Shown here: positions 23,517 to 33,135 of the stretch, piece by piece
Layout: each line of letters begins with the position of its first letter
How positions within the stretch are numbered: the stretch's first letter is position 1
NCBI RefSeq assembly: GCF_963422545.1
Contig: NZ_OY730246.1
Coordinates: forward strand, 1-64,000
From: an uncultured Flavobacterium sp.
GTDB lineage: Bacteria; Bacteroidota; Bacteroidia; Flavobacteriales; Flavobacteriaceae
Length of the DNA stretch: 64,000 nt
Direction: 5' to 3'
The notes under the pieces: generated by a model
Told to the model about the DNA's origin: nothing
Databases searched by the model: none
What the model saw: only the letters and a program-made list of their open reading frames with translations
Program-made: the position numbers and the translations under genes

Positions 23517-25160
23517 TTGAAAAATTATCTGTTATTTTTTCTGTTCGTTCTTTTAAGTAATCCTGTTCGTTCATCAGACAGCATCGATACTATTTTAGCA
23601 AAGTTAAATGATGCTTTAAGAAATAAAGGCCATTATGTTAGGCTTAAAGAAGAACGTATTCTCAATTTTAAGAAAATTAAATCTGATGAATTAACTAAAG
23701 AACAAGAATACAATTACAACAAAACTTTATATACAGAATATCTAAAATTCAATTCAGACTCGGCTATTTTTTATGTCAAAAAGAATCTGAAGATAGCCAG
23801 TGAACTTCAAAATATTGAATTGCTAAACTTAGCAAATTTACAATTGGTCACACTTTATTCGTCTTCAGGAAAATACCGTGAATCTGAAGCTATCTTAAAG
23901 AGTATTGATAAAAAAACATTATCAAAATCACTACTTGAAACCTATTACATTGCATATCGTGAGTTTTTTGAGCATTATGCGGCCAATAGTTATGATATAA
24001 AATACATGCAGAAAATACGAGAATATCGTGATTCTTTGGTTAGTATTTTAGAACCTAATACGTTAAACTATCAGATTAATAAGATTCAGCAAGTGATGTC
24101 TAATAAAAGGTACGACATCGCTGAGAAGCAATTATTACAGCTTTTTGGTAATCTTAAAGAAGATAACCCTCAATACGCAATGGTTACCTATCTTCTGGGC
24201 AGTATTTATGAAGCAAGGCATCAATTAGAGCCAAGAAAGAAATATTATGCACTTTCGGCTACTTCAGATTTAAAAAATGCAAATAAAGATAATGCATCGC
24301 TTCAGGAGCTGGCATTGGTTTTTTATGAAATCGGCGATGTCGATATGGCGTATAAACTAACACAATCAGCTATTGAGGATGCGCTTTATTGCAATGTTCA
24401 GTTTCGTACGCTTTTAATGTCTGAGGTTTATTCGATAATTAATACCGTTTATTTAGAGAAGGAAGCCAAGAGAAAAACCGAGTTGCAATTGTATCTTTTA
24501 TGTATCAGTTTGTTATCGGCATTTTTGATTGTGACCATTATTTATGTTTACAAGCAAATGAAAAAGGTATCCCGAATTCGTGGAGAGCTTTTTATAACAA
24601 GCCAAAAACTGGCCGAGTTAAATCAGGATATTACACAAACTAATAATCAGTTGCAGGAACGTAATGCACAATTGTCAGAGTCCAATCATATCAAGGAAGA
24701 GTATATTGCGCATTTCTTTAATTTATGCTCAACTTATATCAATAAATTGGAGAACTATCGCATTATTTTGAATAAGAAAGCGACGGCTAAACAATTCGAT
24801 GAAATTTATAAAATTTTAAAATCAACCACTTTAGTTGATAATGAATTAGAGGAATTGTACAAGAATTTTGATATCATTTTCCTGAATTTGTATCCAACTT
24901 TTGTAAAAGATTTTAATGCTTTACTAATTAACGAAGAACAAATTGTTTTAAAACAAGGTGAATTGCTAAATACAGAGCTTCGTATTTTTGCTTTAATCCG
25001 ACTTGGAATTACGGACAGTGTTAAAATTGCTGCATTCCTGAGATATTCTTTGAGTACAATTTATAATTATCGCACACGAGCAAGAAATAAAGCGGCAGTT
25101 TCCCGAAATGATTTTGAAGAAATGGTCATGAAAATTGGCTTAATTGGCTTAAAAATCTAA
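23517..25160 (+). CDS. DUF6377 membrane regulator with TPR-like repeats
   Basis: 547 residues. Signal peptide (KNYLLFFLFVLLSNPVRSS), a long helical TPR-like periplasmic part (about 25-320), one transmembrane helix (LYLLCISLLSAFLIVTIIYVY, about 325-346), a coiled coil (about 355-395) and a C-terminal cytoplasmic domain whose end (IRLGITDSVKIAAFLRYSLSTIYNYRTRARNKA) resembles a LuxR-like helix-turn-helix. In Bacteroidota this family is commonly next to sugar-utilisation genes and is thought to be regulatory. Here the next gene is a GH3 beta-glucosidase. The start is TTG at 23517, directly preceding KNY; no ATG gives a signal peptide. Confidence 0.78.
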   Translation: MKNYLLFFLFVLLSNPVRSSDSIDTILAKLNDALRNKGHYVRLKEERILNFKKIKSDELTKEQEYNYNKTLYTEYLKFNSDSAIFYVKKNLKIASELQNIELLNLANLQLVTLYSSSGKYRESEAILKSIDKKTLSKSLLETYYIAYREFFEHYAANSYDIKYMQKIREYRDSLVSILEPNTLNYQINKIQQVMSNKRYDIAEKQLLQLFGNLKEDNPQYAMVTYLLGSIYEARHQLEPRKKYYALSATSDLKNANKDNASLQELALVFYEIGDVDMAYKLTQSAIEDALYCNVQFRTLLMSEVYSIINTVYLEKEAKRKTELQLYLLCISLLSAFLIVTIIYVYKQMKKVSRIRGELFITSQKLAELNQDITQTNNQLQERNAQLSESNHIKEEYIAHFFNLCSTYINKLENYRIILNKKATAKQFDEIYKILKSTTLVDNELEELYKNFDIIFLNLYPTFVKDFNALLINEEQIVLKQGELLNTELRIFALIRLGITDSVKIAAFLRYSLSTIYNYRTRARNKAAVSRNDFEEMVMKIGLIGLKI

Positions 25161-25368
25161 ATATTTATTTTAAAGCCACTACTTTTTTTGCTGGTTATTT
25201 TTCGTTAAATAATTGATAATAAGTATTTTGGTTTTTTATTTCACTACTTTTTTTCGTTTAAAAATTCAACACGAACTATAACGTTTTAGCTTTACAATAT
25301 TATTAAAGGGCGCTTTCGATAACAGTAATCTTTAATTATAATTTAAATGCTTTAATAAATTAATAGTT

Positions 25369-27585
25369 ATGTTTAAAAACGTTAAAACAATTGTTGTTTT
25401 ACTTTTGTTAGGCTCTTTTGGTGTGAATGCACAAAATAAAGTTCCGGTTTATCTAGATGGTAAAAAGTCAATTAATGAGCGTGTAGAAGATGCACTTTCT
25501 AAAATGACAACCGATGAGAAAATTGCCATGATTCATGCACAGTCAAAATTTAGCTCGCCAGGTGTACCCCGATTAGGGATTCCGGAAAACTGGATGACTG
25601 ACGGACCACACGGAATTCGTACCGAAGTTAAATGGGACGAATGGGATCAGGCCGGCTGGACAAATGATTCTTGTATTGCATTTCCGGCTCTGACAGCACT
25701 TTCTGCAACCTGGAACAAAGAATTATCTTCTTTATATGGAAAATCAATAGGAGAAGAAGCAAGATATCGTAACAAAAATGTATTGTTAGGACCTGGGGTT
25801 AATATCTACAGAAGCCCATTAAACGGTCGTAATTTCGAATATATGGGAGAGGATCCTTTCCTGACTTCAAAAATGGTAGTTCCTTATATCAAAGGTGTAC
25901 AGTCAAATGGAGTTGCAGCTTGTGTAAAACATTTCGCTTTAAACAATCAGGAAACAGGTCGCAATTCAGTAAACGTTATTGTTGATGATCGTGCATTGTA
26001 CGAGATTTATTTACCGGCTTTTAAAGCTGCAGTTCAGGAAGGTGATGCGTGGGCAATTATGGGATCTTACAATAGATATAAAGGACAGCATTGTTGCCAT
26101 AATGAGTATTTATTAAACGATATTCTTCGCGGAGAATGGGGTTTTAAAGGTGTTGTAATCTCAGATTGGGGAGGAGTTCATGATACAAAACAAGCGATTC
26201 ACAATGGTTTGGATATGGAATTTGGTTCTTGGACCAACGGACTTTCATGGGGAACAAGTAATGCTTATGACAACTATTATTTAGCAAAACCATATTCGAC
26301 TATGATTGCTAAAGGTGAAGTAGGAACTAAAGAATTAGACGAAAAAGTACGTCGTATTTTACGTTTATCTTTCTTAACCAATATGGATCAAAACAGGCCT
26401 TTTGGATCTTTTGGGACAGAAGAACACGCTAAAACAGGTTTAAAAATTGCAGAAGAAGGAATTGTGTTGCTTCAAAACAAAAACAATATTCTGCCAATTG
26501 AACTTTCTAAAACTAAGAAAATCGCAGTTATTGGAGAGAATGCTATTAAAATGATGACAGTTGGTGGAGGAAGTTCTTCGCTAAAAGCAAGATATGAAAT
26601 TACTCCGCTTGAAGGATTAAAGAAAAGAATTGGCAACCAAGCTGAAATTGTTTACGCTCGTGGTTATGTTGGAGATCCAACAAGTAATTATAATGGAGTA
26701 GTGGCAAAAGTAAGTTTAGAAGACAAACGTTCTCCTGCTGAATTGACTGCCGAAGCTTTAAAAGTAGCTAAAGATGCTGATATTGTTCTTTTTATTGGAG
26801 GTTTAAATAAAAGTGATAATCAGGATGCTGAAGGACATGATCGCAAAGAATTAGGTCTTCCATACGGTCAGGATAAATTAATCACTGACTTGGTTAAGGT
26901 AAATAAAAACATAGTTTTTGTAAATATCTCAGGAAATGCTGTGGCTATGCCGTGGGTTAATGAAGTTCCGGGAATCGTACAAGGTTGGTTTTTAGGTACA
27001 GAAGCAGGAAATGCTTTGGCTGCAGTTTTGGTTGGAGATGTTAATCCTTCCGGAAAATTATCGTTTACTTTCCCAGTAAAATTATCTGATAACGGTGCAC
27101 ACGCATTAGGGGAGTTTCCTGGTGGAGATGAGGTAACGTATAACGAAAGCATTTTTGTTGGATACCGTTGGGCTGACAAACAAAAAGCAAAACCATTATT
27201 CTCTTTTGGGCATGGTTTGAGTTATACTACTTTTGAGTACGGAAAAGTAACGGCAGATAAAAAACAAATGTCAGCCGGAGATCAAATTACATTCTCTGTT
27301 AAAGTTAAAAACACAGGAAAACGCGAAGGTTCTGAAGTGGTTCAGCTTTATATCAGTGATTTAAAATCATCATTGCCACGTCCGATAAAAGAATTAAAAG
27401 GGTTTGAGAAAATTTCGCTTAAAGCGGGAGAAGAAAAAACGATAACTTTTACAGTTGATAAAACAGCTTTAAGCTTTTTTGATGATAAAAAACATGACTG
27501 GGTTGCAGAACCTGGAGACTTTGAAGCAATTATTGGGGCATCGTCTACAGACATAAAATCTAAAGTGGGTTTCTCACTTAAATAG
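25369..27585 (+). CDS. bglX: Glycoside hydrolase family 3 beta-glucosidase
   Basis: 738 residues. Signal peptide ending GVNAQ, GH3 N-terminal TIM-barrel (about 30-330) with the nucleophile aspartate in GVVISDWGG, the KHFALNNQE substrate loop, GH3 C-terminal alpha/beta sandwich (about 390-620), and a fibronectin-III-like domain (about 650-735). Predicted to be periplasmic or exported and to release terminal beta-glucosyl or related residues. The BglX-type architecture is complete; the exact linkage is not determined. It lies downstream of a DUF6377 regulator and ahead of a DUF1349 protein. Confidence 0.92.
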   Translation: MFKNVKTIVVLLLLGSFGVNAQNKVPVYLDGKKSINERVEDALSKMTTDEKIAMIHAQSKFSSPGVPRLGIPENWMTDGPHGIRTEVKWDEWDQAGWTNDSCIAFPALTALSATWNKELSSLYGKSIGEEARYRNKNVLLGPGVNIYRSPLNGRNFEYMGEDPFLTSKMVVPYIKGVQSNGVAACVKHFALNNQETGRNSVNVIVDDRALYEIYLPAFKAAVQEGDAWAIMGSYNRYKGQHCCHNEYLLNDILRGEWGFKGVVISDWGGVHDTKQAIHNGLDMEFGSWTNGLSWGTSNAYDNYYLAKPYSTMIAKGEVGTKELDEKVRRILRLSFLTNMDQNRPFGSFGTEEHAKTGLKIAEEGIVLLQNKNNILPIELSKTKKIAVIGENAIKMMTVGGGSSSLKARYEITPLEGLKKRIGNQAEIVYARGYVGDPTSNYNGVVAKVSLEDKRSPAELTAEALKVAKDADIVLFIGGLNKSDNQDAEGHDRKELGLPYGQDKLITDLVKVNKNIVFVNISGNAVAMPWVNEVPGIVQGWFLGTEAGNALAAVLVGDVNPSGKLSFTFPVKLSDNGAHALGEFPGGDEVTYNESIFVGYRWADKQKAKPLFSFGHGLSYTTFEYGKVTADKKQMSAGDQITFSVKVKNTGKREGSEVVQLYISDLKSSLPRPIKELKGFEKISLKAGEEKTITFTVDKTALSFFDDKKHDWVAEPGDFEAIIGASSTDIKSKVGFSLK

Positions 27586-27614
27586 TTTTTATTATTTCTA
27601 AATTGGTTGGTTGT

Positions 27615-27644
27615 AAAGCTGCAATTGTAAAAAGTTGCAGCTTT
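27615..27644 (+). terminator. Terminator after the GH3 gene
   Basis: AAAGCTGCAA (27615-27624) pairs perfectly with TTGCAGCTTT (27635-27644), followed by ATTTTTGATTT. The T-run is interrupted, so read-through into the DUF1349 gene is possible. Confidence 0.75.
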
Positions 27645-27701
27645 ATTTTTGATTTCTTAAGAGTAAAAAAGCAAAAATGTTTATTGTTAAAAGTAAATGA
27701 T

Positions 27702-28352
27702 ATGAAAAAAATTGTACTAAGTGTTTTGGTTTTATTTTTGGCACAAAACCTTTCGGCGCAGACATTAAGTAAAATGCAATGGTTTAATGAACCTGAAAAA
27801 TGGGAAATTAAAAACAACGCTTTGATTATGAATGTTACTGCAAATAGCGATTATTGGCGCATTTCGCATTACGGATTCACGGTTGACGATGCGCCATTTT
27901 ACTACGCAACTTATGGCGGAGAATTTGAAGCTAAAGTAAAACTAACGGGTAATTATATCGCTCGTTTTGACCAAATGGGTTTAATGCTTCGAATTGATGA
28001 GAAAAACTATATCAAAACCGGAGTTGAATTTGTGGATGGAAAATTTAATATCAGCACAGTTGTAACGCACGATAAAAGCGATTGGAGTGTTACTACTCTG
28101 GATAAAGCACCGCCATTTGTATGGATAAAAGTCGTGAGAAGATTAGATGCTGTTGAGGTTTTCTTTTCGTATGATGATAAAAACTATATTCTGACCAGAA
28201 ATGCGCCATTGCAGGACAACACGCCAGTTATGGTAGGTTTAATGGCTGCATCACCGGACGGAAAAGGTTTTGAAGCCAAATTTGAGAATTTCAAAGTAGC
28301 ACACTTACCGGATCAACGCCGATTAGAATGGCTTAAAAATCATCAGGAATAA
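27702..28352 (+). CDS. Secreted DUF1349 protein (concanavalin-like lectin fold)
   Basis: 216 residues from ATG 27702, where a signal peptide begins (KKIVLSVLVLFLAQNLSAQ). The mature part matches the DUF1349 layout: WFNEPEKWEIKNNALIMNVTANSDYWR, then DDAPFYYATYGGEFEAKVKL, MGLMLRIDEKNYIKTGVEF and the ending GLMAASPDGKGFEAKFENF. The fold is a concanavalin A-like jelly roll and probably binds or cleaves carbohydrate. The longer frame from 27603 crosses the GH3 terminator and is rejected. Likely works with the neighbouring GH3 enzyme. Confidence 0.84.
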   Translation: MKKIVLSVLVLFLAQNLSAQTLSKMQWFNEPEKWEIKNNALIMNVTANSDYWRISHYGFTVDDAPFYYATYGGEFEAKVKLTGNYIARFDQMGLMLRIDEKNYIKTGVEFVDGKFNISTVVTHDKSDWSVTTLDKAPPFVWIKVVRRLDAVEVFFSYDDKNYILTRNAPLQDNTPVMVGLMAASPDGKGFEAKFENFKVAHLPDQRRLEWLKNHQE

Positions 28353-28481
28353 TTATTTAATTGTTGATTATCAATTATTAATTGTTAATTGTAAATTGTT
28401 GCGTAAAAACCATAGAAATGCAAATTAACAATTAGCCATTTATAATTAACAATTAGAAACTAACCAATTAACCATTTTTTT

Positions 28482-29624
28482 ATGACGGATATTAAACCAA
28501 AAAAACATTATGAAATTTTAGACGGCCTGCGTGGAGTAGCCGCTCTTTTAGTCGTTATTTTCCACATTTTTGAAACTTTTAATGAAGGAAGCCGCTTTAA
28601 GCAAATTATGAATCATGGTTATCTGGCTGTTGATTTCTTCTTTCTATTATCTGGATTTGTTGTGGCGTATGCATATGATGATCGTTGGGGGAAAATGAAC
28701 ACATGGGAATTTTACAAACGACGTTTAATCCGTTTACAGCCGATGGTAATTATGGGGATGATTATTGGAGCTTTGTTTTATTATTTTCAGGCTTCAGATA
28801 CCGTGTTTCCACAAATTGCAGGAATGGAAGTTTGGAAAGTGATTTTAACAATGGTAATCGGATTTACATTACTGCCAATTCCTCCTTCTTTAGAAATAAG
28901 AGGCTGGGGCGAAATGCATCCGTTAAACGGGCCGGCATGGTCGCTTTTCTTCGAGTATATTGCTAATATTCTGTATGCATTATTCTTCCGTAAATTTTCT
29001 AATAAAGTTTTGGGAATCTTTGTTTTAATCTTTGCCGGAATGCTAATTAATTATACTGTTTTTGGACCAAAAGGAGATGTTATTGGCGGCTGGTCATTAA
29101 ATCTTGAACAAATGAATGTTGGGTTTACCCGTTTATTATATCCGTTTTTTGCCGGAGTTTTACTTTCCCGTTTAGGAAAATTAATTCATCTAAAAGGTGC
29201 TTTTTGGGTTTGCAGTATTATGATTTTGGTAATATTCAGTATACCAAGAATTGGAGACGAAAATAGTTTATGGATGAATGGTTTATACGAATCATTCTGT
29301 ATTATTCTAATATTTCCGTTAATTGTCGCCATTGGAGCGGGAGGAGAGATAAAGAATCCGCTTTCGCTGAAAATATGTAAAGCTTTAGGAGATATTTCGT
29401 ATCCAATTTACATCATACATTATCCATTAATTTACTGGTACACAGCTTGGGTATTCGAAAATAAAATTCCTTTAAAAGACGGTTACGTTATAGGAATCGG
29501 AGTTTTAGTTTCCAGTATCGTAATTGCATACTTATGTCTGAAATTCTATGATAAACCAGTACGTAATTGGCTTGGAGGTAAATTTCAAAAAAGAAAACCC
29601 GTTATTGTTGAAATTGCCGAATAA
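28482..29624 (+). CDS. Acyltransferase family 3 (OafA/OatA type) membrane protein
   Basis: 380 residues with about ten membrane helices. The family's N-terminal signature is LDGLRGVAALLVVIFHIF, with the conserved His followed by SGFVVAYAYDDRW and F-x-R-R-L/I-R in FYKRRLIRLQP. GPAWSLFFEYIANILYALFF matches the W-S-L-x-x-E motif. These enzymes move acetyl or other acyl groups onto sugars or other carriers at the inner membrane. The acceptor is unknown. It stands after the GH3/DUF1349 pair but separated by a 129-bp repeat-like AT spacer. Confidence 0.9.
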   Translation: MTDIKPKKHYEILDGLRGVAALLVVIFHIFETFNEGSRFKQIMNHGYLAVDFFFLLSGFVVAYAYDDRWGKMNTWEFYKRRLIRLQPMVIMGMIIGALFYYFQASDTVFPQIAGMEVWKVILTMVIGFTLLPIPPSLEIRGWGEMHPLNGPAWSLFFEYIANILYALFFRKFSNKVLGIFVLIFAGMLINYTVFGPKGDVIGGWSLNLEQMNVGFTRLLYPFFAGVLLSRLGKLIHLKGAFWVCSIMILVIFSIPRIGDENSLWMNGLYESFCIILIFPLIVAIGAGGEIKNPLSLKICKALGDISYPIYIIHYPLIYWYTAWVFENKIPLKDGYVIGIGVLVSSIVIAYLCLKFYDKPVRNWLGGKFQKRKPVIVEIAE

Positions 29625-29777
29625 CAATATTGAATTTATAATTTTGTTAGTTATAGATATTTAAAAAAGGGACAAAGGTTCAAAGTAGCAAAGGTTCAAA
29701 GTATAAACACTAAAAAAAATGTTTTTTAAACCTTGTGTTTATGTACCTCCAAATTTTAGTTATAGTATAGATATAAA

Positions 29778-29811
29778 AAAAGGGATGAAAACATGAGGTT
29801 TCATCCCTTTT
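29778..29811. terminator. Bidirectional terminator
   Basis: AAAAGGGATGAAA (29778-29790) and TTTCATCCCTTTT (29799-29811) form a perfect 13-bp stem with an 8-nt loop between convergent genes. It is flanked by copies of a GGGACAAAGGTTCAAAG / CTTTGAACCTTTG word, probably another dispersed repeat. Confidence 0.87.
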
Positions 29812-29878
29812 GTATTTAGTTCAATTAGGGAAAACTCTGTCCCTTTGAACCTTTGCCCCTCTGAACCTCAATAAAAAC

Positions 29879-30985
29879 TTATTCTAAAACTAATGCACCT
29901 AAAGCTTCTTTACTAAATCCTTTCAATTGATCTGTTTTACCATTTTTGATTTTAGCAACCCAATTTGGATCAGATAAAAGAGGTCTTCCAACAGCAACTA
30001 AATCAAAGTCACCTCTGTCGAAACGTCTGTTTAATTCTTCTAATGAAGTTGGTTCAGAACTTTCTCCTGCAAAAGCGCCAAAGAAATCATTTGAAAGTCC
30101 AACAGAACCTACTGTAATAGTTGGTGCTCCGGTAACTTTTTTAGCCCAACCAGCAAAGTTCAAATCAGAACCTTCAAACTCAGGTTCCCAGAATCTGCGT
30201 TGTGAAGCATGTACAATATCAACCCCGGCATCAACAAGAGGCGTAAGCCAAGCTTCTAATTCCTGAGGATTTTTAGCTAGTTTGTAATTATAATCAGAAG
30301 GTTTAAATTGAGAAAAACGCATGATAACTGCGAAATCATTTCCAACTTGTTTTCTGATTTCTTTTACCACTTCAATAGCAAAACGATTACGTTCCGGCAA
30401 AGTTTTTCCGCCATAGATATCTGTACGTAAATTGGTTTCGGCTCTAAAGAACTGGTCAATTAAATAACCGTGTGCACCGTGAATTTCGATAGTATCAAAA
30501 CCTAATCTTTTAGCATCAGCAGCAGCTTTACCAAAAGCAAGAATTGTATCTTCAATATCTTTTTCAGTCATGGTAACACCATTTCTAAAATCAGGACGGT
30601 TTAAACCGGACGGGCCTTCAAAAGGAACTGGCGGAACCCACCCTGAATGATGATTGTCCATAATTCCCATATGCCAGATTTGTGGTCCCATTTGACCACC
30701 GGCAGCGTGAACTTCATTAATCACTTTTTTCCATCCTTTTAAAGCTTCATCTCCATAAAAGTGAGGTACATTAGCATCATTTGATGATGAAGGTCTGTCG
30801 ATAACAGTTCCTTCAGATAATATTAAACCAACTTCGCCTTCAGCTCTTTTTTGATAGTAAGAAGCTACGTCTTCAGTTGGTACTCCGTTTGGAGAAAATG
30901 AGCGCGTCATTGGCGCCATTACGATTCGGTTTTTAAGATTTAACGTTTTTAAGTTAAATGGCGAAAACAGGTTGTTTGTACTCAT
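29879..30985 (-). CDS. Old Yellow Enzyme family alkene reductase
   Basis: 368-residue FMN-dependent TIM barrel that reduces activated C=C bonds (and in relatives nitro compounds) with NADPH. Visible landmarks: N-terminal NLFSPFNLKTLNLKNRIVMAPMTRS, then HAAGGQMGPQIWHMG, DTIEIHGAHGYLIDQFF and VGRPLLSDPNWV. The substrate pair is HGAHGYL in context, and the NemA-type active site is consistent. It starts 6 bp after its ArsR-type regulator, in one operon controlled by a palindromic operator. The physiological electrophile is unknown. Confidence 0.92.
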   Translation of the reverse strand: MSTNNLFSPFNLKTLNLKNRIVMAPMTRSFSPNGVPTEDVASYYQKRAEGEVGLILSEGTVIDRPSSSNDANVPHFYGDEALKGWKKVINEVHAAGGQMGPQIWHMGIMDNHHSGWVPPVPFEGPSGLNRPDFRNGVTMTEKDIEDTILAFGKAAADAKRLGFDTIEIHGAHGYLIDQFFRAETNLRTDIYGGKTLPERNRFAIEVVKEIRKQVGNDFAVIMRFSQFKPSDYNYKLAKNPQELEAWLTPLVDAGVDIVHASQRRFWEPEFEGSDLNFAGWAKKVTGAPTITVGSVGLSNDFFGAFAGESSEPTSLEELNRRFDRGDFDLVAVGRPLLSDPNWVAKIKNGKTDQLKGFSKEALGALVLE

Positions 30986-30991
30986 AGTAAT

Positions 30992-31294
30992 TTACAAATT
31001 AGATTGGATTAATTTACTGAGTGCTTCAAAGGCACCTTCGTTACGTTTATAATAGGTCCATTGACCAACGCGTTTAGATTCTATAAATCCTGCACGTTGC
31101 AAAATAGACAAGTATTCAGAAACTGTTGATTGCGTCAAGCCGGCTTTGGCTTGTATTTGACCCACGCAAACTCCGTGTTCAAATCCGCCATGTTCGAGCT
31201 GACCGGGAAAGTTTATTTCGGGGTCTTTTAACCATTCCAGCATTTGCAATCTGGACTTATTAGACAATGCTTTAAAGATTTCTATATTTTCCAT
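30992..31294 (-). CDS. ArsR-family repressor of the Old Yellow Enzyme operon
   Basis: 100-residue winged-helix protein. The recognition helix region is QAKAGLTQSTVSEYLSILQRAGFIESKRVGQWTYYKRNE. It has a single cysteine (Cys in HGVCVGQIQ) at the place where metal-sensing ArsR proteins carry a CxC pair, so a thiol/electrophile sensor is more likely than a metal sensor. ATG 31294 lies 7 bp from a perfect ATATATCG-N8-CGATATAT operator. The gene is the first of a two-gene operon. Confidence 0.88.
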   Translation of the reverse strand: MENIEIFKALSNKSRLQMLEWLKDPEINFPGQLEHGGFEHGVCVGQIQAKAGLTQSTVSEYLSILQRAGFIESKRVGQWTYYKRNEGAFEALSKLIQSNL

Positions 31295-31301
31295 GATGCA
31301 A

Positions 31302-31325
31302 ATATATCGACTTTTCCCGATATAT
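31302..31325. promoter_or_regulatory. ArsR-type operator
   Basis: ATATATCG (31302-31309), 8 bp, CGATATAT (31318-31325): perfect inverted arms, 7-31 bp upstream of the repressor's ATG. The ATATCG half also occurs in the ars operators at 57976 and 58356. Confidence 0.75.
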
Positions 31326-31415
31326 CAATTAAGGAAAAAATATTTAGCAAAAATTTAAGAGAGGGGAGAGAATTAGAAATAAAATTGTTTGCAAAAATAT
31401 ATTGAAAGAAGTATT

Positions 31416-31423
31416 TATATTTG
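31416..31423 (+). promoter_or_regulatory. -7 box of the 31484 gene
   Basis: TATATTTG, exact match, with TTTG at 31388-31391 (24 bp upstream, slightly long) as the possible -33 box. Confidence 0.55.
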
Positions 31424-31483
31424 TCTTTAAAATGGTTGATTTTTTTGAAGCAAAAAACAGCCTCAATTTTAAGACAATAGAAA

Positions 31484-31906
31484 ATGAAGTACGTGATTTC
31501 GGAAGAAAAAAAGGCAATAGAAATTAAAAAAAATAGAAATTTTATGTTTCTATATTATGGAGGTGGAATTGTAATTGCCATACTTGGTCTTTTATCAAAA
31601 TTCAGTTCATTGCCTATTGAAAATTTATTGTTTTTCTTTGGAATAATTTTACTCAGCCCCTTTGCTTTTTTCTATTTTGATCGAAATTTTAAGCGAAAGC
31701 TAAATTTTGAATATGAATTTTTAGGAAAAAAATTAGTAATTACAGAAAATGACAAAAATGAGATTAAAGAATTAGAATCTATTATTTCATTGAGTAAAGT
31801 TCCTCAGGCACACAAAATTATATCTAATAAAGGAACCTTTTACATTTTAGATTGGGTTGAAAATAAAGAAGATTTAATAAAAGAAATCGAGCAGAAAATC
31901 TTGTAA
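31484..31906 (+). CDS. Small two-helix membrane protein, unknown function
   Basis: 140 residues. A basic N-terminus is followed by two hydrophobic helices (FLYYGGGIVIAILGLLS, about 22-38, and LLFFFGIILLSPFAFFYF, about 49-66), then a soluble C-terminal part (about 70-140) with short strands resembling a bacterial PH-like or YcxB-type tail. I do not recognise the family. It has its own -7 box. The next gene, TlpA-like, is 95 bp downstream. Confidence 0.62.
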   Translation: MKYVISEEKKAIEIKKNRNFMFLYYGGGIVIAILGLLSKFSSLPIENLLFFFGIILLSPFAFFYFDRNFKRKLNFEYEFLGKKLVITENDKNEIKELESIISLSKVPQAHKIISNKGTFYILDWVENKEDLIKEIEQKIL

Positions 31907-32001
31907 TATTTGCATGATATTTTAACTCAATATAATTTAGAAAATAGAGAATAAAAAATAATCCAGATAGCCCCAATTTATCTAAATAAACTTAATCAAT
32001 T

Positions 32002-32502
32002 ATGAAAAAAACTTTACTTATTTTAGGATTCTTATGTTGTGTAATAACCAGCTCAAAAGCTCAGGTTGTTGGAGTTGAAGTAGGAGATATTGCTCCTGAA
32101 ATTGATCTTCCGGATACAAAAGGAAGTAATGTTGTACTTTCTTCTTTTAGAGGAGAATTAGTTCTGGTTGATTTTTGGGCATCCTGGTGCGGACCATGTG
32201 CAAAAGAACATGCAGAATTGATAAAATTATACAATACTTATCCTGATAAGTTTACTATTTACAGTGTTTCTATGGATACTAAAAAACCGCTTTGGTTAGG
32301 AGCAATCGCCAAACAAAAACTTCCGTGGACACAAGTAAGTGATTTAAAATATTGGAAATCTCCAGTTGTTAACGATTATATGCTTCAATCTGTTCCGTTA
32401 AATTTTTTAATAGATAAAAACGGAATTATTCTAGCCAAAAATATTCGCGGAAATGCCCTGAATGAAATGGTGAAAAGCTTGTTGACTCCGCAACAAAACT
32501 AG
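32002..32502 (+). CDS. TlpA-like thiol-disulfide oxidoreductase
   Basis: 166 residues. Signal peptide (KKTLLILGFLCCVITSSKAQ) and an AhpC/TSA-thioredoxin fold with the redox motif WCGPC in VDFWASWCGPCAKEHAEL. The cis-proline region is SVPLNFLID. Predicted periplasmic, acting in disulfide reduction or cytochrome/envelope protein maturation, as in the TlpA/ResA group. Downstream, only 8 bp away, is the first of two duplicate membrane proteins. The partner is unknown. Confidence 0.88.
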   Translation: MKKTLLILGFLCCVITSSKAQVVGVEVGDIAPEIDLPDTKGSNVVLSSFRGELVLVDFWASWCGPCAKEHAELIKLYNTYPDKFTIYSVSMDTKKPLWLGAIAKQKLPWTQVSDLKYWKSPVVNDYMLQSVPLNFLIDKNGIILAKNIRGNALNEMVKSLLTPQQN

Positions 32503-32510
32503 AAATTTTA

Positions 32511-32987
32511 ATGACTTCAAAACTTAGTTTGTCAGAATTCCGCACAAGATTACAAAACAACACAGAAATTGGTTCTCCAAAACTAAAACTGGGTCCATTT
32601 AGTATTTTTACCTTATTTGATGGAACTTCAAAGCTTTTTTATGGTCTTTTTGATGATAAAAGTTTTCGCTTGACAATGAATTCCACAATGTCACCAACAT
32701 TTTTCATCATCAAAGGAAGATACAAAATCACCAATAGAACACTTGCAGTCAATTATAATATTGAACCTAGTCCAAAGTTTTATTTAACTTGGATAAAATG
32801 GGTTCCAATTTTTGCTGGAGTTACAATGAATTTATTATTAATATTTTCTGAAGAAGTGCCGAAGGAGCTATATATACTTGTGAATATTGTCATCGTATTT
32901 ATAATTTTCTACTCAAGATGGGATACAAAACATAAAAGAAAAAATATGGAGCAGAAGTTTATTAAAATTTTTGAGATTATAGAATAA
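32511..32987 (+). CDS. Tandem paralogue 1, two-helix membrane protein
   Basis: 158 residues; unknown family. The soluble N-terminal part (about 1-95) begins TSKLSLSEFRTRLQNNTEIG and holds YGLFDDKSFRLTMNS and PTFFIIKGRYKI. Two helices follow (about 97-112 and 118-137) and then a basic tail RWDTKHKRKNMEQKF. The gene at 33136 is a clear paralogue with the same layout. It begins 8 bp after the TlpA-like gene and is probably co-transcribed with it. The F/Y-rich beta part resembles a PH-like domain but this is a guess. Confidence 0.7.
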   Translation: MTSKLSLSEFRTRLQNNTEIGSPKLKLGPFSIFTLFDGTSKLFYGLFDDKSFRLTMNSTMSPTFFIIKGRYKITNRTLAVNYNIEPSPKFYLTWIKWVPIFAGVTMNLLLIFSEEVPKELYILVNIVIVFIIFYSRWDTKHKRKNMEQKFIKIFEIIE

Positions 32988-33135
32988 TCTAAATGCCTAG
33001 CTTTGGAAGAATCTTCAAAACTGCGTGCTTTTCAATTTTTATCAAAGTTTAAGCTTTGAAAAAGATTATTCTTGAAAAATGAAAACAAAAGAAAATCTGA
33101 AGCAAATTTGCTTAACCTATCAATAAAGTATTTTA

